Below, piece by piece: positions 27,781-36,349 of a stretch of DNA of 64,000 bases (positions within the stretch are counted from its first letter, which is position 1; every line of letters starts with the position of its first letter). Under the pieces are notes generated by a model, which saw only the letters and a list, made by a program, of their open reading frames with translations, was not told the DNA's origin and searched no databases. Location of the stretch: positions 1 through 64,000 of the forward strand of contig NZ_JABASQ010000014.1 in assembly GCF_016107535.1 (NCBI RefSeq), in the 5' to 3' direction. Source of the DNA: Psychrobacter cibarius (GTDB lineage Bacteria > Pseudomonadota > Gammaproteobacteria > Pseudomonadales > Moraxellaceae). The position numbers were made by a program, and so were the translations under genes.

Positions 27781-28429
27781 GATAGTCTTGGTGTAATGGC
27801 GCTAGTTGCACATACAGAGCCGCAAGATCACTTTCGTTGAGCACCACATCATCTGCATGACGATTACGCTCTTCGCGGCTCAGCTGATTCACCATGATGG
27901 CCTTGATTTTTTGTATACTTTGTTCGTCGCGCTGACTGGCACGCGCAATCTGCGTATCCTCGGTGGCATCCATTACTAAGATACGTTGGCATAAATTGGC
28001 AAGCCCTGCTTCTGCTGCTTCAATAAGTAGAGGCGCTGACAATATCACGTAAGGCGAAGTACTGGTAGCCAACTGTGCTTTTGCTGCTTCGCGTATCGCT
28101 GGGTGGGTGATTGCTTCTAACTCAATCAATGCCTCAGGATGTGAAAAGACGTGCGTTCTTACTGCCACTCGATCCATTGATCCATCACTATTCAACACCC
28201 AATCACCAAATTTTTTCTGGATTTTGTGCAGAGTGGTGCTACCTTTAGCGACGATTTCATGGGCAATCACATCCGCATCGATAATATCAATGCCTTGCTC
28301 AGCGAACCAAGCACTCGCAGCGGACTTACCACTACCGATACCACCCGTTAAGCCAACTACTAAGGTTTTACTTTTCTTTTGCGGGGTCTGGGGCTTATGA
28401 GAATAAGGTGAAGATGCTTGTTTTGACAT
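27743..28429 (-). CDS. coaE: Dephospho-CoA kinase CoaE
   Basis: CoaE phosphorylates dephospho-CoA in the last step of coenzyme A synthesis. The 228-residue protein has the P-loop GLTGGIGSGKS (26-36), the DADVIAHEIV segment and the lid-region RASQRDEQSIQKIKAIMVNQ. A 20-residue Ser/Lys/Pro-rich tail precedes the core, so it is longer than E. coli CoaE (206). It is the last gene of the pilC-pilD-coaE run, the usual gammaproteobacterial context. Its 3' end overlaps the 3' end of rlmB by 38 bp. Confidence 0.93.
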   Translation of the reverse strand: MSKQASSPYSHKPQTPQKKSKTLVVGLTGGIGSGKSAASAWFAEQGIDIIDADVIAHEIVAKGSTTLHKIQKKFGDWVLNSDGSMDRVAVRTHVFSHPEALIELEAITHPAIREAAKAQLATSTSPYVILSAPLLIEAAEAGLANLCQRILVMDATEDTQIARASQRDEQSIQKIKAIMVNQLSREERNRHADDVVLNESDLAALYVQLAPLHQDYLKLAQQLKYAVD

Positions 28430-28553
28430 AATAATGACTTATCTGCTCGATATAATGACAGTGATGGTTATAAGCTAAGAAAGTATTTTGGTGCCTATTT
28501 TAAGATTTGGTGTCTGTTTAAAAAGGAGCGACCGAAATACTTTCTAGAACAAT

Positions 28554-29456
28554 TTAGTAAGTATACATGCCGAGATACCAGTTGACGATATCTGAGCCAT
28601 ATAATAAAGCAACAATACCAGCGATAGCGATATAAGGACCAAAGGCAAACGGCTTGCTTTCACCCTGTTTCTTCATCAAAATAATCCCAACAATTGAGCC
28701 TAATAGAGAAGACAATAAAATAATCAATGGCAACATCATGGGCCCAAGCCAAGCACCTAATACTGCCAATAATTTGAAATCTCCCTGCCCCATACCATGC
28801 TTTTTAGTGATTAGATAAAATATCTTAACCACTATCCACAATGACAAAAATCCTAGCAATAAGCCCCAAATTGACTGGGTAGGTGAGACAAACCAGCCTT
28901 GTGAATTCACTGCTAATCCTAAACCCGCTAATGGAAAGGTCAAGCGATCAGGCAGTAATTGGGTATCAAAATCAATACCAGTTAATGCAACCAGCGTCCA
29001 TACCAAAATCAGGGCTGACAAGCCAGCTGCAGTTACGCCAAACTGATAAATTACTAACATTGATAGTAGGGCTGTTGCTAGCTCAACCAGTGGATAACGT
29101 AGTCCAATCGCAGCTTCACATTCTGAGCAACGGCCACGTAGTATTAACCAGCTAATTAATGGTATGTTTTCGTACCACTTTATTTTGTGGGCGCAATGAG
29201 GGCAGCGTGAGGCTGGTCGACTCAAAGTAATCGGCTGGTCAGCTGCTACGATATTTGTTAGGGGCAGAGTGTGTTCGCGAGGCATGTCTGCTTGTTCTGA
29301 CATAAACTGGCTGCACTCTTGTCGCCAGCTATAAACCATCATCAGCGGAATACGGTGGATCACCACATTTAAAAAACTGCCAACACAAAGACCTAATAGG
29401 CCGAATATGCCTAAAGCGATAGGCATATTATCTTGTAATAACTCTATAAATTGCAT
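28554..29456 (-). CDS. pilD: Type IV prepilin peptidase/N-methyltransferase PilD
   Basis: PilD cleaves the leader from type IV prepilins and pseudopilins and methylates the new N-terminus, in the inner membrane. From ATG 29456 it has 300 residues. The cytoplasmic zinc site is present as two CxxC pairs (Cys85/88 and Cys110/113). The two catalytic aspartates lie in GIDFDTQLLPD (about 161-171) and GMGQGDFK (Asp226). About eight membrane segments follow the N-terminal helix. A TTG two codons earlier is an alternative start; AAGGA suits either poorly. It follows pilC closely. Confidence 0.92.
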   Translation of the reverse strand: MQFIELLQDNMPIALGIFGLLGLCVGSFLNVVIHRIPLMMVYSWRQECSQFMSEQADMPREHTLPLTNIVAADQPITLSRPASRCPHCAHKIKWYENIPLISWLILRGRCSECEAAIGLRYPLVELATALLSMLVIYQFGVTAAGLSALILVWTLVALTGIDFDTQLLPDRLTFPLAGLGLAVNSQGWFVSPTQSIWGLLLGFLSLWIVVKIFYLITKKHGMGQGDFKLLAVLGAWLGPMMLPLIILLSSLLGSIVGIILMKKQGESKPFAFGPYIAIAGIVALLYGSDIVNWYLGMYTY

Positions 29457-29481
29457 GAACAAGCTGTCCTTTAGTTAGCTT

Positions 29482-30705
29482 TTAGCCTACTACTGCGCCC
29501 ATCTGGAAAATCGGTAAATACATGGCAATCACCAGGCCACCGATCAATACGCCTAAGACTGCCATAATCAAAGGTTCCATCAAGCTGGTCAACCCATCAA
29601 CAGCGTTATCTACTTCATTTTCATAGTAGACGGCAACTTTGTCTAACATCTCTTCCAAACTACCGGATTCTTCACCAATGCCAACCATTTGAATGGCTAA
29701 GCTTGGGAAAAGGTTGGTCGAGCGTATTGAAAACTGTAATTGTTGACCAGTAGAAACATCATTTTTGATTTGCTGAGTGGCATTATAAAATACAACATTA
29801 TTAGTGGCACCAGCTGTAGAGTCGAGGGCATCAATAAGTGGCACGCCCGCAGCAAAGGTCGTCGATAGTGTACGAGCGAAACGTGCGATAATCGCTTGAT
29901 AGGCAATATTGCCAAATATTGGTGCTTTTAAAACCGCACGGTCTAAGAAGTCACGGAATTTCTTAGAGCGTTTTTTCGTCTCTGAAAAGCCAATGATAGT
30001 ACCGCCAATAATAATAATTAAAATAAACCACCATGCTTGCATCCACTCAGACATATTGACAACCATTTGGGTAAAAGCAGGCAGCTCTGCACCAAAAGAT
30101 TCAAATAAACCAGAAAATACAGGTACTACTTTAATTAGCAGGATGATAGTCACAATAATAGCAACGACGATAACCGCGATAGGGTACTTCATTGCTTTCT
30201 TAATTTTGGCTTTAAGTAATTCACTTTTTTCTTTATAGGTAGCAACGCGTTCAAGCATGGTTTCCAGTGCACCTGACTGCTCACCAGAATCGATGAGTGA
30301 ACAAAACAGATCGTCAAAATAACGTGGGTGCTTGCGTAATGCTGAAGCAAAAGTCCCACCCGCTTCAATGTCCGATTTTATTTGTAATACCAGATCTTTC
30401 ATACTGGGATTATCAAGTGAGTCAGCAACAATCTCAAAGGATTGGGTCAATGGTACGCCCGCTTTCATCATGGTCGCCATTTGCCGAGAAAAAATAGCAA
30501 TATCAATAGGTTTGATGGATTTCTTGAAAGTGTAAAGCGGCTTCGGTTTTTTCTTAATACCTTTGACACTGATACCTTGTTTGCGTAAAGTCGCTTTTGC
30601 CAACTCTAAGCTACGGCTGGTGGTCTCCCCTTTTACTTTTTGTCCGCGTCGATTCACCCCATCATAGACAAAGTCTAACAGCATGTCGGTCTTCGCTTTT
30701 GCCAT
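29482..30705 (-). CDS. pilC: Type IV pilus inner-membrane platform protein PilC
   Basis: PilC is the inner-membrane platform that couples the motor ATPases to pilin polymerisation. From ATG 30705 (GAGG 8 bases upstream) it has 407 residues, the family's usual length; the frame extends further without a good start. Two GspF domains are visible (about 65-190 and 270-395), with segments such as FSRQMATMMKAGVPLTQSFE and FARTLSTTFAAGVPLIDALD, and three membrane helices (about 170-190, 220-240, 375-400). It lies between pilB and pilD. Confidence 0.93.
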   Translation of the reverse strand: MAKAKTDMLLDFVYDGVNRRGQKVKGETTSRSLELAKATLRKQGISVKGIKKKPKPLYTFKKSIKPIDIAIFSRQMATMMKAGVPLTQSFEIVADSLDNPSMKDLVLQIKSDIEAGGTFASALRKHPRYFDDLFCSLIDSGEQSGALETMLERVATYKEKSELLKAKIKKAMKYPIAVIVVAIIVTIILLIKVVPVFSGLFESFGAELPAFTQMVVNMSEWMQAWWFILIIIIGGTIIGFSETKKRSKKFRDFLDRAVLKAPIFGNIAYQAIIARFARTLSTTFAAGVPLIDALDSTAGATNNVVFYNATQQIKNDVSTGQQLQFSIRSTNLFPSLAIQMVGIGEESGSLEEMLDKVAVYYENEVDNAVDGLTSLMEPLIMAVLGVLIGGLVIAMYLPIFQMGAVVG

Positions 30706-31098
30706 GTTACTACCCTCAAAGTATTGTCTAATATAGATATTGCAAAGATGTACAACGATGCCTGACTCATTACATAAAAAAGGCATACTTTATTTTAACG
30801 TAAAAAACCAGTATAACTCTGTTTTATATTTAAGTATATCTGGTAGAGATTATTGCTGATTTATAAAAGTCCGTACAATTAACGCCCATCATCTCAGTCC
30901 TCATATAAATAATGGCATTACTCATATAAGGACAGTTTTAAATTTCCAAACACCCTTTTATCAGTGCATTACTAAAAGCTGTTTTTTCGACAATTCAACA
31001 TTAAAAAGTAGTTGGTTTAGTCACTTCAAACGTTCCTCTTTAGTGATCAGCAGTGTCTGTATTTTTGTGCGTATGCAACATACGCATAGCCAGTATGT
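30706..31098. other. Spacer between pilB and pilC
   Basis: This 393-bp gap is long for a pilBC operon. It has an 8-bp perfect hairpin (TGCGTATG at 31068-31075, CATACGCA at 31079-31086) 13 bp after the pilB stop. The hairpin has no T-run on either strand, so it may attenuate or protect RNA rather than terminate it. No open frame is convincing. A separate pilC promoter may lie here. Confidence 0.4.
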
Positions 31099-32808
31099 TT
31101 ACTCAGAAGTGACGCGCATCATTTCTTGAATACTGGTTACGCCTTGTAAAACTTTTAAAATCCCAGAGCGACGCAGGTCTCGGAAGCCATTTTTAAGTGC
31201 AGCGTCTTTGATATCTATCGCGTTACCGTCTTCCATGATGATGCGTGAGATATCAGGGCTGACTTTCATGACTTCATAGATACCGACTCGTCCTTTATAA
31301 CCTTCACGGCATTCATTACAGCCTACTGGCTCGTGAATGATGTTGTCTGGATTGTCCAAATCAGCGTCTGTAAAGCCGAGCTCAAGCAGACTTTGCTTAG
31401 GGATGTTAATAGGTTTTTTGCAGTTTTTACACAAACGTCGTGCTAGGCGCTGGGCAATGACCAAGTTCACTGAAGTCGCGATATTAAAGGAGGCCACACC
31501 CATGTTACGCAGCCGCGTCAGTGTTTCAGGTGCTGAGTTGGTATGTAGGGTTGAGAGCACCATGTGCCCTGTTTGCGCTGCTTTAATTGCAATTTCAGCA
31601 GTTTCAAGGTCACGAATCTCACCAACCATGACAATATCAGGATCTTGGCGTAAAAAAGATTTGAGGGCATTTGCGAAAGTTAGACCCACTTTTGGATTGA
31701 CGTTGACTTGATTGATCCCCTCCAAGTTAATCTCCACTGGATCTTCAGCAGTGGATATGTTGGTCGCGCCAGTATTTAAAATATTAATACCAGTATAAAG
31801 CGACACGGTCTTACCAGAACCAGTTGGTCCCGTGATAAGCAACATACCTTGCGGTTTATGCAGTGCCTCTAAAAACATATCTTTCTGATCAGGTTCATAG
31901 CCGAGCGCTTCAATACCCAACATTGCTGAAGAGGGATCCAAAATACGAAGTACAAGTTTTTCGCCAAATAGGGTAGGTAGACAGCTTACTCGAAAGTCGA
32001 TGGCTTTATCTTTAGATATCTTGAGCTTGATACGTCCATCTTGTGGCACACGGCGCTCTGAAATATCCATCTGCGACATGACTTTTAAACGGGCCGCAAT
32101 TTTCCCAGCCAGTTGTACAGGTGGATTGGCCATTTTTTGCATCACCCCATCGACACGAAAGCGAACGCGATAGGTTTTTTCATAGGGCTCAAAGTGCAAG
32201 TCAGAGGCACCCATACGAATGGCATCAACCAGCATTTTATTGACAAATTTTACAACGGGTGCTTCCTCGACACCATCACTAAGCTTGGTCTCGCCTTCCT
32301 CTTCTTCACCTTCATCAAAGCCAACATTTAAATCGCTATCAGAGAAGCTATCAAAATTTTGCATAGCATCAGCGTAAAGACTTTCAATACGCTTTTTTAA
32401 CTTATCTTCTTCGACGACAATAGTTTCAATAGACAGCCGTGAATTAAAAGCAATAGCGTCAATTGCATCCACACGAGTTGGATCACTCAATGCGACGAAT
32501 AAACGCTGTCCTCGTTTGAATAGTGGCAACGCATTAAATTTACGAACGATTTTTTCATCTACTAAGTCTTTTGGAATGACATCAATATGTAAGGCATCAA
32601 GGTCGAAAAGAGGATCACCAAAAGCTTGTGACAACATCTGCGCAAGATGATAAGCATCTGCCAATTTATTGTCGACTAGGTAGGACACTAGTCCTACTTG
32701 TTGCTGTTGCGATTCGGTCTGCGCGATTTTCATATTCGCTTCGCTGACGATACCTTCGCTGATTAGCTGGTGCGCTAAACCACCATATTTGCTCGTGGTG
32801 ATAGACAT
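31099..32808 (-). CDS. pilB: Type IV pilus extension ATPase PilB
   Basis: PilB is the hexameric cytoplasmic ATPase that drives pilus assembly. The 569-residue protein has an N-terminal GSPII_E domain (about 10-150), the Walker A GPTGSGKT (around 327-334), the Asp box and Walker B VGEIRD, His box, and a zinc-binding four-cysteine motif (CKNC and CNEC) near 465-505. AAGGAG precedes the ATG by about 7 bases. It begins the pilB-pilC-pilD-coaE group. The sequence is complete and no key motif is missing. Confidence 0.95.
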   Translation of the reverse strand: MSITTSKYGGLAHQLISEGIVSEANMKIAQTESQQQQVGLVSYLVDNKLADAYHLAQMLSQAFGDPLFDLDALHIDVIPKDLVDEKIVRKFNALPLFKRGQRLFVALSDPTRVDAIDAIAFNSRLSIETIVVEEDKLKKRIESLYADAMQNFDSFSDSDLNVGFDEGEEEEGETKLSDGVEEAPVVKFVNKMLVDAIRMGASDLHFEPYEKTYRVRFRVDGVMQKMANPPVQLAGKIAARLKVMSQMDISERRVPQDGRIKLKISKDKAIDFRVSCLPTLFGEKLVLRILDPSSAMLGIEALGYEPDQKDMFLEALHKPQGMLLITGPTGSGKTVSLYTGINILNTGATNISTAEDPVEINLEGINQVNVNPKVGLTFANALKSFLRQDPDIVMVGEIRDLETAEIAIKAAQTGHMVLSTLHTNSAPETLTRLRNMGVASFNIATSVNLVIAQRLARRLCKNCKKPINIPKQSLLELGFTDADLDNPDNIIHEPVGCNECREGYKGRVGIYEVMKVSPDISRIIMEDGNAIDIKDAALKNGFRDLRRSGILKVLQGVTSIQEMMRVTSE

Positions 32809-33436
32809 TACGACTTCTCCTTAATACCCAATATGCTATATATTTGTCTAAAATCCATATACTTCTGAGAGCCACTTACTATTATAATTTTTAACAAATA
32901 CCTGCTGTAAGTCATTGTTAGCCTTTGGGCTATTTATTAGTAACAGTCAATGCAGAGATGCTCTTATAAGAGATTTAGCAGAGAAAGCGTTTTAATAGTG
33001 TAGGTTATCAGTAGCTTGGTCATTAGATTATTGATAATGTTCTGTTATATATAGACACAATACTATAAAACATTACTTGAGTTTAAAGATTTTATATGGA
33101 CGATTGAGTGTTTGACCCAAAAAATCATAGCTTGAGACAATGTCTAGGGCATATCCTCAATTTAATAGACTATCCTCTAAATAAGCTGAAAATGGCTGAA
33201 TTTTGCCAAACATCGTTAAATAGCCTATCAATATCTGCGCTACTTTCCTTGTTTGACAGTAATTTATCTCATTTTTATCATTATTTTTTAGAGTGAGGAC
33301 ACGCCCTAGTCAATATTTGCATTGACTGTCTGTTTTTCTGCTGGCGGCAGCATACTATAGCACTTGAGAATTATTTGTTATACTGGCGCGCATATTAGCC
33401 AAATTGGCAAGAATAGATGAAACAAGGTAGATGAGT
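32809..33436. other. Divergent intergenic region pilB-tpiA, holding a MITE-like element
   Basis: This region is AT-rich with no gene of its own. It holds MITE-like copy 1 (33144-33309) and the promoters of pilB and tpiA, which I could not place. The open frame at 33108-33296 is made mostly of the element. Confidence 0.5.
33144..33309. mobile_element. MITE-like element, copy 1
   Basis: This 166-bp stretch has imperfect terminal inverted repeats: CTAGGGCATATCCTC at the left and GAGGACACGCCCTAG at the right, 13 of 15 bases matching. CTAG at each end may be a target duplication, as used by IS5-type elements. A related copy lies at 55555-55728. The two share blocks at the ends, GCTGAAAATGG, TTTCCTTGTTTG and TTTATCTCATTTTTATCA. 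There is no transposase. It appears to be a non-autonomous remnant or MITE. Confidence 0.72.
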
Positions 33437-34249
33437 ATGCAAGCTTGGGTAATTGGTAATTGGAAACAAAATCCAGCAACGAGTCACGACGTCGATTTAT
33501 TGTTGAATAATTTGTTGACTACGATTGATGCTAAAGAGCAAGCCGACACAGAACGGTCAAGTAGTCGCTGTCAGTTGATGGTGGCACCAAGCTGTATTCA
33601 TCTGGCAGCTGTCAGTGCGCGTTTAGCTGGTAGTTCGATATTGAGTGCAGCGCAAGACGTCAGTGCGCATAGTGCCAGTGTTGGCGCTTATACGGGTGAT
33701 TGCTCAGCACAGCAAATAGCAGACGCTGGGGCAACTTGGACGATACTGGGTCATTCTGAGCGTCGCCAGTATCATAGCGAGTCTCACGATACGTTATTGC
33801 AGAAAGTGACTCACGCACTCACCCAAGGTTTGGGCGTGGTATTTTGTATTGGCGAAACTCAGGCTCAATATGATGATAAGCAAACCCTTGACGTAATTGA
33901 CACTCAGTTATCAGTAATAAAAGAAGTGATTACTATCCAACCAGATCTCATGTCATCACTATCTAATCGACTGATCATTGCTTATGAGCCAGTGTGGGCG
34001 ATTGGTACTGGCAAAGTCCCAACCGTGAGCGAAGTCAGTCAAACGCATCAGCATATTAAGCAAACCATCACAGGCTTTGCAGAATCACTAAAGATAATGA
34101 GTGTGCTATATGGTGGTAGTGTCAATGCGGACAATGCCGATAGCTTCGCTGCAGATCCTATGATTGATGGGGCATTGGTTGGCGGCGCATCATTAAAGGT
34201 AGAGAGTTTTTTGGCAATTGCCAATGCCTTTAGTCGAGCTAAAGACTAG
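33437..34249 (+). CDS. tpiA: Triosephosphate isomerase TpiA
   Basis: TpiA interconverts dihydroxyacetone phosphate and glyceraldehyde-3-phosphate. The protein has WVIGNWKQN at the start with the catalytic lysine, the catalytic His in [10 protein letters not shown], the glutamate base in [11 protein letters not shown], and the phosphate-binding YGGSVNADN and [10 protein letters not shown] loops. I prefer ATG 33437 (270 residues), since AAGG is 9 bases away; the ATG at 33431 is too close to it. A 20-residue loop rich in Ser/Arg/Glu near residue 35 makes it longer than E. coli TpiA (255). It is upstream of secG, the usual partner. Confidence 0.94.
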   Translation: MQAWVIGNWKQNPATSHDVDLLLNNLLTTIDAKEQADTERSSSRCQLMVAPSCIHLAAVSARLAGSSILSAAQDVSAHSASVGAYTGDCSAQQIADAGATWTILGHSERRQYHSESHDTLLQKVTHALTQGLGVVFCIGETQAQYDDKQTLDVIDTQLSVIKEVITIQPDLMSSLSNRLIIAYEPVWAIGTGKVPTVSEVSQTHQHIKQTITGFAESLKIMSVLYGGSVNADNADSFAADPMIDGALVGGASLKVESFLAIANAFSRAKD

Positions 34250-34463
34250 TCAATAAAGATAAAACGTGCATTTCATGGCGGTCTCGATTATAAAATGTCT
34301 TTATCAGTTGGCAAAAGTAGGTTTAACAGTGCCCTTGCAATCGTGTACAATGCGCCTTATTTATATAATCGATTTGGCAGCATTACCCGTCAATTGCTAT
34401 TCCTATTAACCGTAAGATTTATTTTCCGTTATCAGTCGTCATTACGCGGCAAAAGAGGCCACC

Positions 34464-34772
34464 ATGTTTACGTTTATATTAGCCCTGCATATTATCGTGG
34501 CGATTGCCATGATCGGCTTGATTTTGATACAGCATGGTAAAGGGGCAGACGCTGGAGCTTCTTTTGGCGCTGGCTCGTCAGGTACGGTCTTTGGTGCGGC
34601 AGGAACAGCGAACTTTTTAACGCGTGCGACAGCAGTATTAACAGTGATATTTTTTATCACCAGTATGACGCTAGCCGTTCATGCGCGCAAACAGGCTGAA
34701 GATCAGTTCCGTTTAGATGCACCTGTGTCAGCACCACAAACGCCGCGTCCATTGACACAGAATCCTCAATAA
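34464..34772 (+). CDS. secG: Preprotein translocase subunit SecG
   Basis: SecG is the small third subunit of the SecYEG channel. The 102-residue protein has two membrane segments (about 2-22 and 52-72) joined by a Gly/Ala-rich loop with the family's HGKGADAGASFGAGSSGTVFGA motif. A hydrophilic Pro/Gln-rich tail follows. AGAGG precedes the ATG. It lies 214 bp after tpiA and is followed by the Leu and initiator tRNA genes. Confidence 0.93.
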   Translation: MFTFILALHIIVAIAMIGLILIQHGKGADAGASFGAGSSGTVFGAAGTANFLTRATAVLTVIFFITSMTLAVHARKQAEDQFRLDAPVSAPQTPRPLTQNPQ

Positions 34773-34958
34773 CTGTACTTTAAAGACACTTGCCTTTACT
34801 AGCTGTCTTTAGTCATTGCCTTTTAATTGAGGCAGCTCTTGCTATTTTAAGGCGTTAGATTTACAATGCTTTTCTGTTTTAGCAGTCTGATTCTATCGAT
34901 GCCTACCTTAAGCATCTATTATGATAGATTAGATGGTAATAGTAGAGCAGTGAAAAAT

Positions 34959-35042
34959 GCGATTGTGGTGGAATGGTAGACACGCCATCTTGAGGGGGTG
35001 GTGGCGCAAGCTGTGGGGGTTCAAGTCCCCCCAATCGCACCA
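34959..35042 (+). tRNA. tRNA-Leu (anticodon GAG)
   Basis: The gene forms a complete class II cloverleaf of 84 bases with encoded CCA. The acceptor stem is GCGATTG/CAATCGC, the anticodon stem CCATC/GGTGG encloses the loop TTGAGGG with anticodon GAG, and the long variable arm is typical of leucine tRNA. The T arm is GGGGG TTCAAGT CCCCC. It is the normal neighbour of secG. Confidence 0.97.
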
Positions 35043-35122
35043 AGTTTTTAAAGTTGTAACGTATTAAGTACGGCGTTAGTAATATAGGTAAGAAATTTAG
35101 TTTAATTTATTTAAAATAAAGA

Positions 35123-35151
35123 TTGACACTTATATAAAACCCCCATATAAT
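35123..35151 (+). promoter_or_regulatory. Consensus sigma-70 promoter of the initiator tRNA
   Basis: TTGACA (35123-35128) and TATAAT (35146-35151) are both perfect matches and are separated by exactly 17 bases. The initiator tRNA starts 17 bases after the -10 box, so transcription should start a few bases before the mature tRNA. Confidence 0.92.
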
Positions 35152-35167
35152 ACGCACCATAGATTGA

Positions 35168-35244
<77 letters not shown>

Positions 35245-35690
35245 CTTTTTATACTGATGTTTTGTACACTAAATTTGTCAGTAACGATTAGCCCACCATT
35301 ATGTTTGTGGGTTTTTTTGTATCTGACGGTCAGTGGTATCGCGGTATCTATCCTACTTATGCTAAGCTCTAGTTCTATAGAGTGCGATATTATTCGTTAT
35401 TGGTTGTCACCTGCCGCTATCGGCGCGCTGCTTCTTAAGCACACTATCCTTTATTCCTCACTCCTTTATCGATAGTACTGCTTTGTGAATAATAAAAGCA
35501 TTGTCTGGCTGAGCTTGATGTTTTTTGTGCTCATCCCTATATAAGCGCATATCATATAAAATAATATGTTTGTGATTTAAGATAATATAATGACTGTGTC
35601 TCTTACTAATAAATAAATTCCATGAGTGAGCGACAATTACGCGGTTTACTAAGTACGATAGATACGTGAATAGGAAAAGATAAATAGATT
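35245..35690. other. Region between initiator tRNA and rimP
   Basis: This 446-bp gap holds a terminator (35292-35318) and then AT-rich leader sequence. A plus-strand frame at 35218-35475 overlaps the tRNA gene and is not credible. The rimP-nusA-infB promoter should lie after the terminator, but I could not place it. Confidence 0.45.
35292..35318 (+). terminator. Terminator after the initiator tRNA
   Basis: CCCAC pairs with GTGGG around a 10-base loop and is followed by a run of seven T. It would stop the tRNA transcript 50 bases past the CCA end. Confidence 0.75.
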
Positions 35691-36191
35691 ATGAAGCTTT
35701 CAACCAAAGTTACAGAACTGACCAATATTATTGCTCCTGCCGTCGCGGCTTGCGATGTGGCATTATGGGGTATCGAGTTTGCACCGCAAGGTAATCGCTC
35801 TTTATTACGCATTTATATTGAGGCATTGCCAGAAGAGCAGGCCCAAAATAAACAAGTAACCATTGAAAACTGTGCAGCAGTGAACCATCAAGTGAGCGGT
35901 ATTCTTGAGGTTCATGATCCGATTGCTGGTGAGTTTATCTTAGAAGTCTCTTCACCAGGTTTCGACCGTGCATTCTTTTCAGATGAGCAGATGCATGCCT
36001 ATGTTGGTCAAACCGTCAGCTTGCGTTTAATACAAGCGATTGGTGAAGGTGATCAAAAACGCCGCAAAGCGACAGGTACTTTAGATAGTATTGATGCAAA
36101 TGTCTTAAATCTGACATCAAGCGATGGTCAGCAGTTTGAGATTGCGCTGAGTAATATTGATAAAGCCAATTTGATTTATGAAGATGCCTAA
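35691..36191 (+). CDS. rimP: Ribosome maturation factor RimP
   Basis: RimP helps assemble the 30S subunit. The 166-residue protein has the two-domain form: an N-terminal alpha/beta domain with LWGIEFAPQGNRSLLRIYIE and the GEFILEVSSPGFDRAFF motif at about 83-99, and a C-terminal Sm-like domain. The Shine-Dalgarno is weak for the ATG used. It begins the rimP-nusA-infB-rbfA-truB block, conserved in gammaproteobacteria. Confidence 0.92.
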   Translation: MKLSTKVTELTNIIAPAVAACDVALWGIEFAPQGNRSLLRIYIEALPEEQAQNKQVTIENCAAVNHQVSGILEVHDPIAGEFILEVSSPGFDRAFFSDEQMHAYVGQTVSLRLIQAIGEGDQKRRKATGTLDSIDANVLNLTSSDGQQFEIALSNIDKANLIYEDA

Positions 36192-36349
36192 GCTTTTGTA
36201 CAGCTTGGTTTGATTTGAAAACTTGAAGTAACAAATCATCCATCAGCATTTTAATATCCAAACAGCTTATATAGCTTACGGTGAAAATATAATAGCAATA
36301 CATAAATTATAAAATTTAAGTCAATTAAAAATGATAGGACAGGTATAGC

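Noticed and set aside
33108..33296. Plus-strand frame of 62 codons before tpiA
   Set aside because: It consists mostly of MITE-like copy 1; the second copy does not preserve the frame, so it is not a conserved gene.
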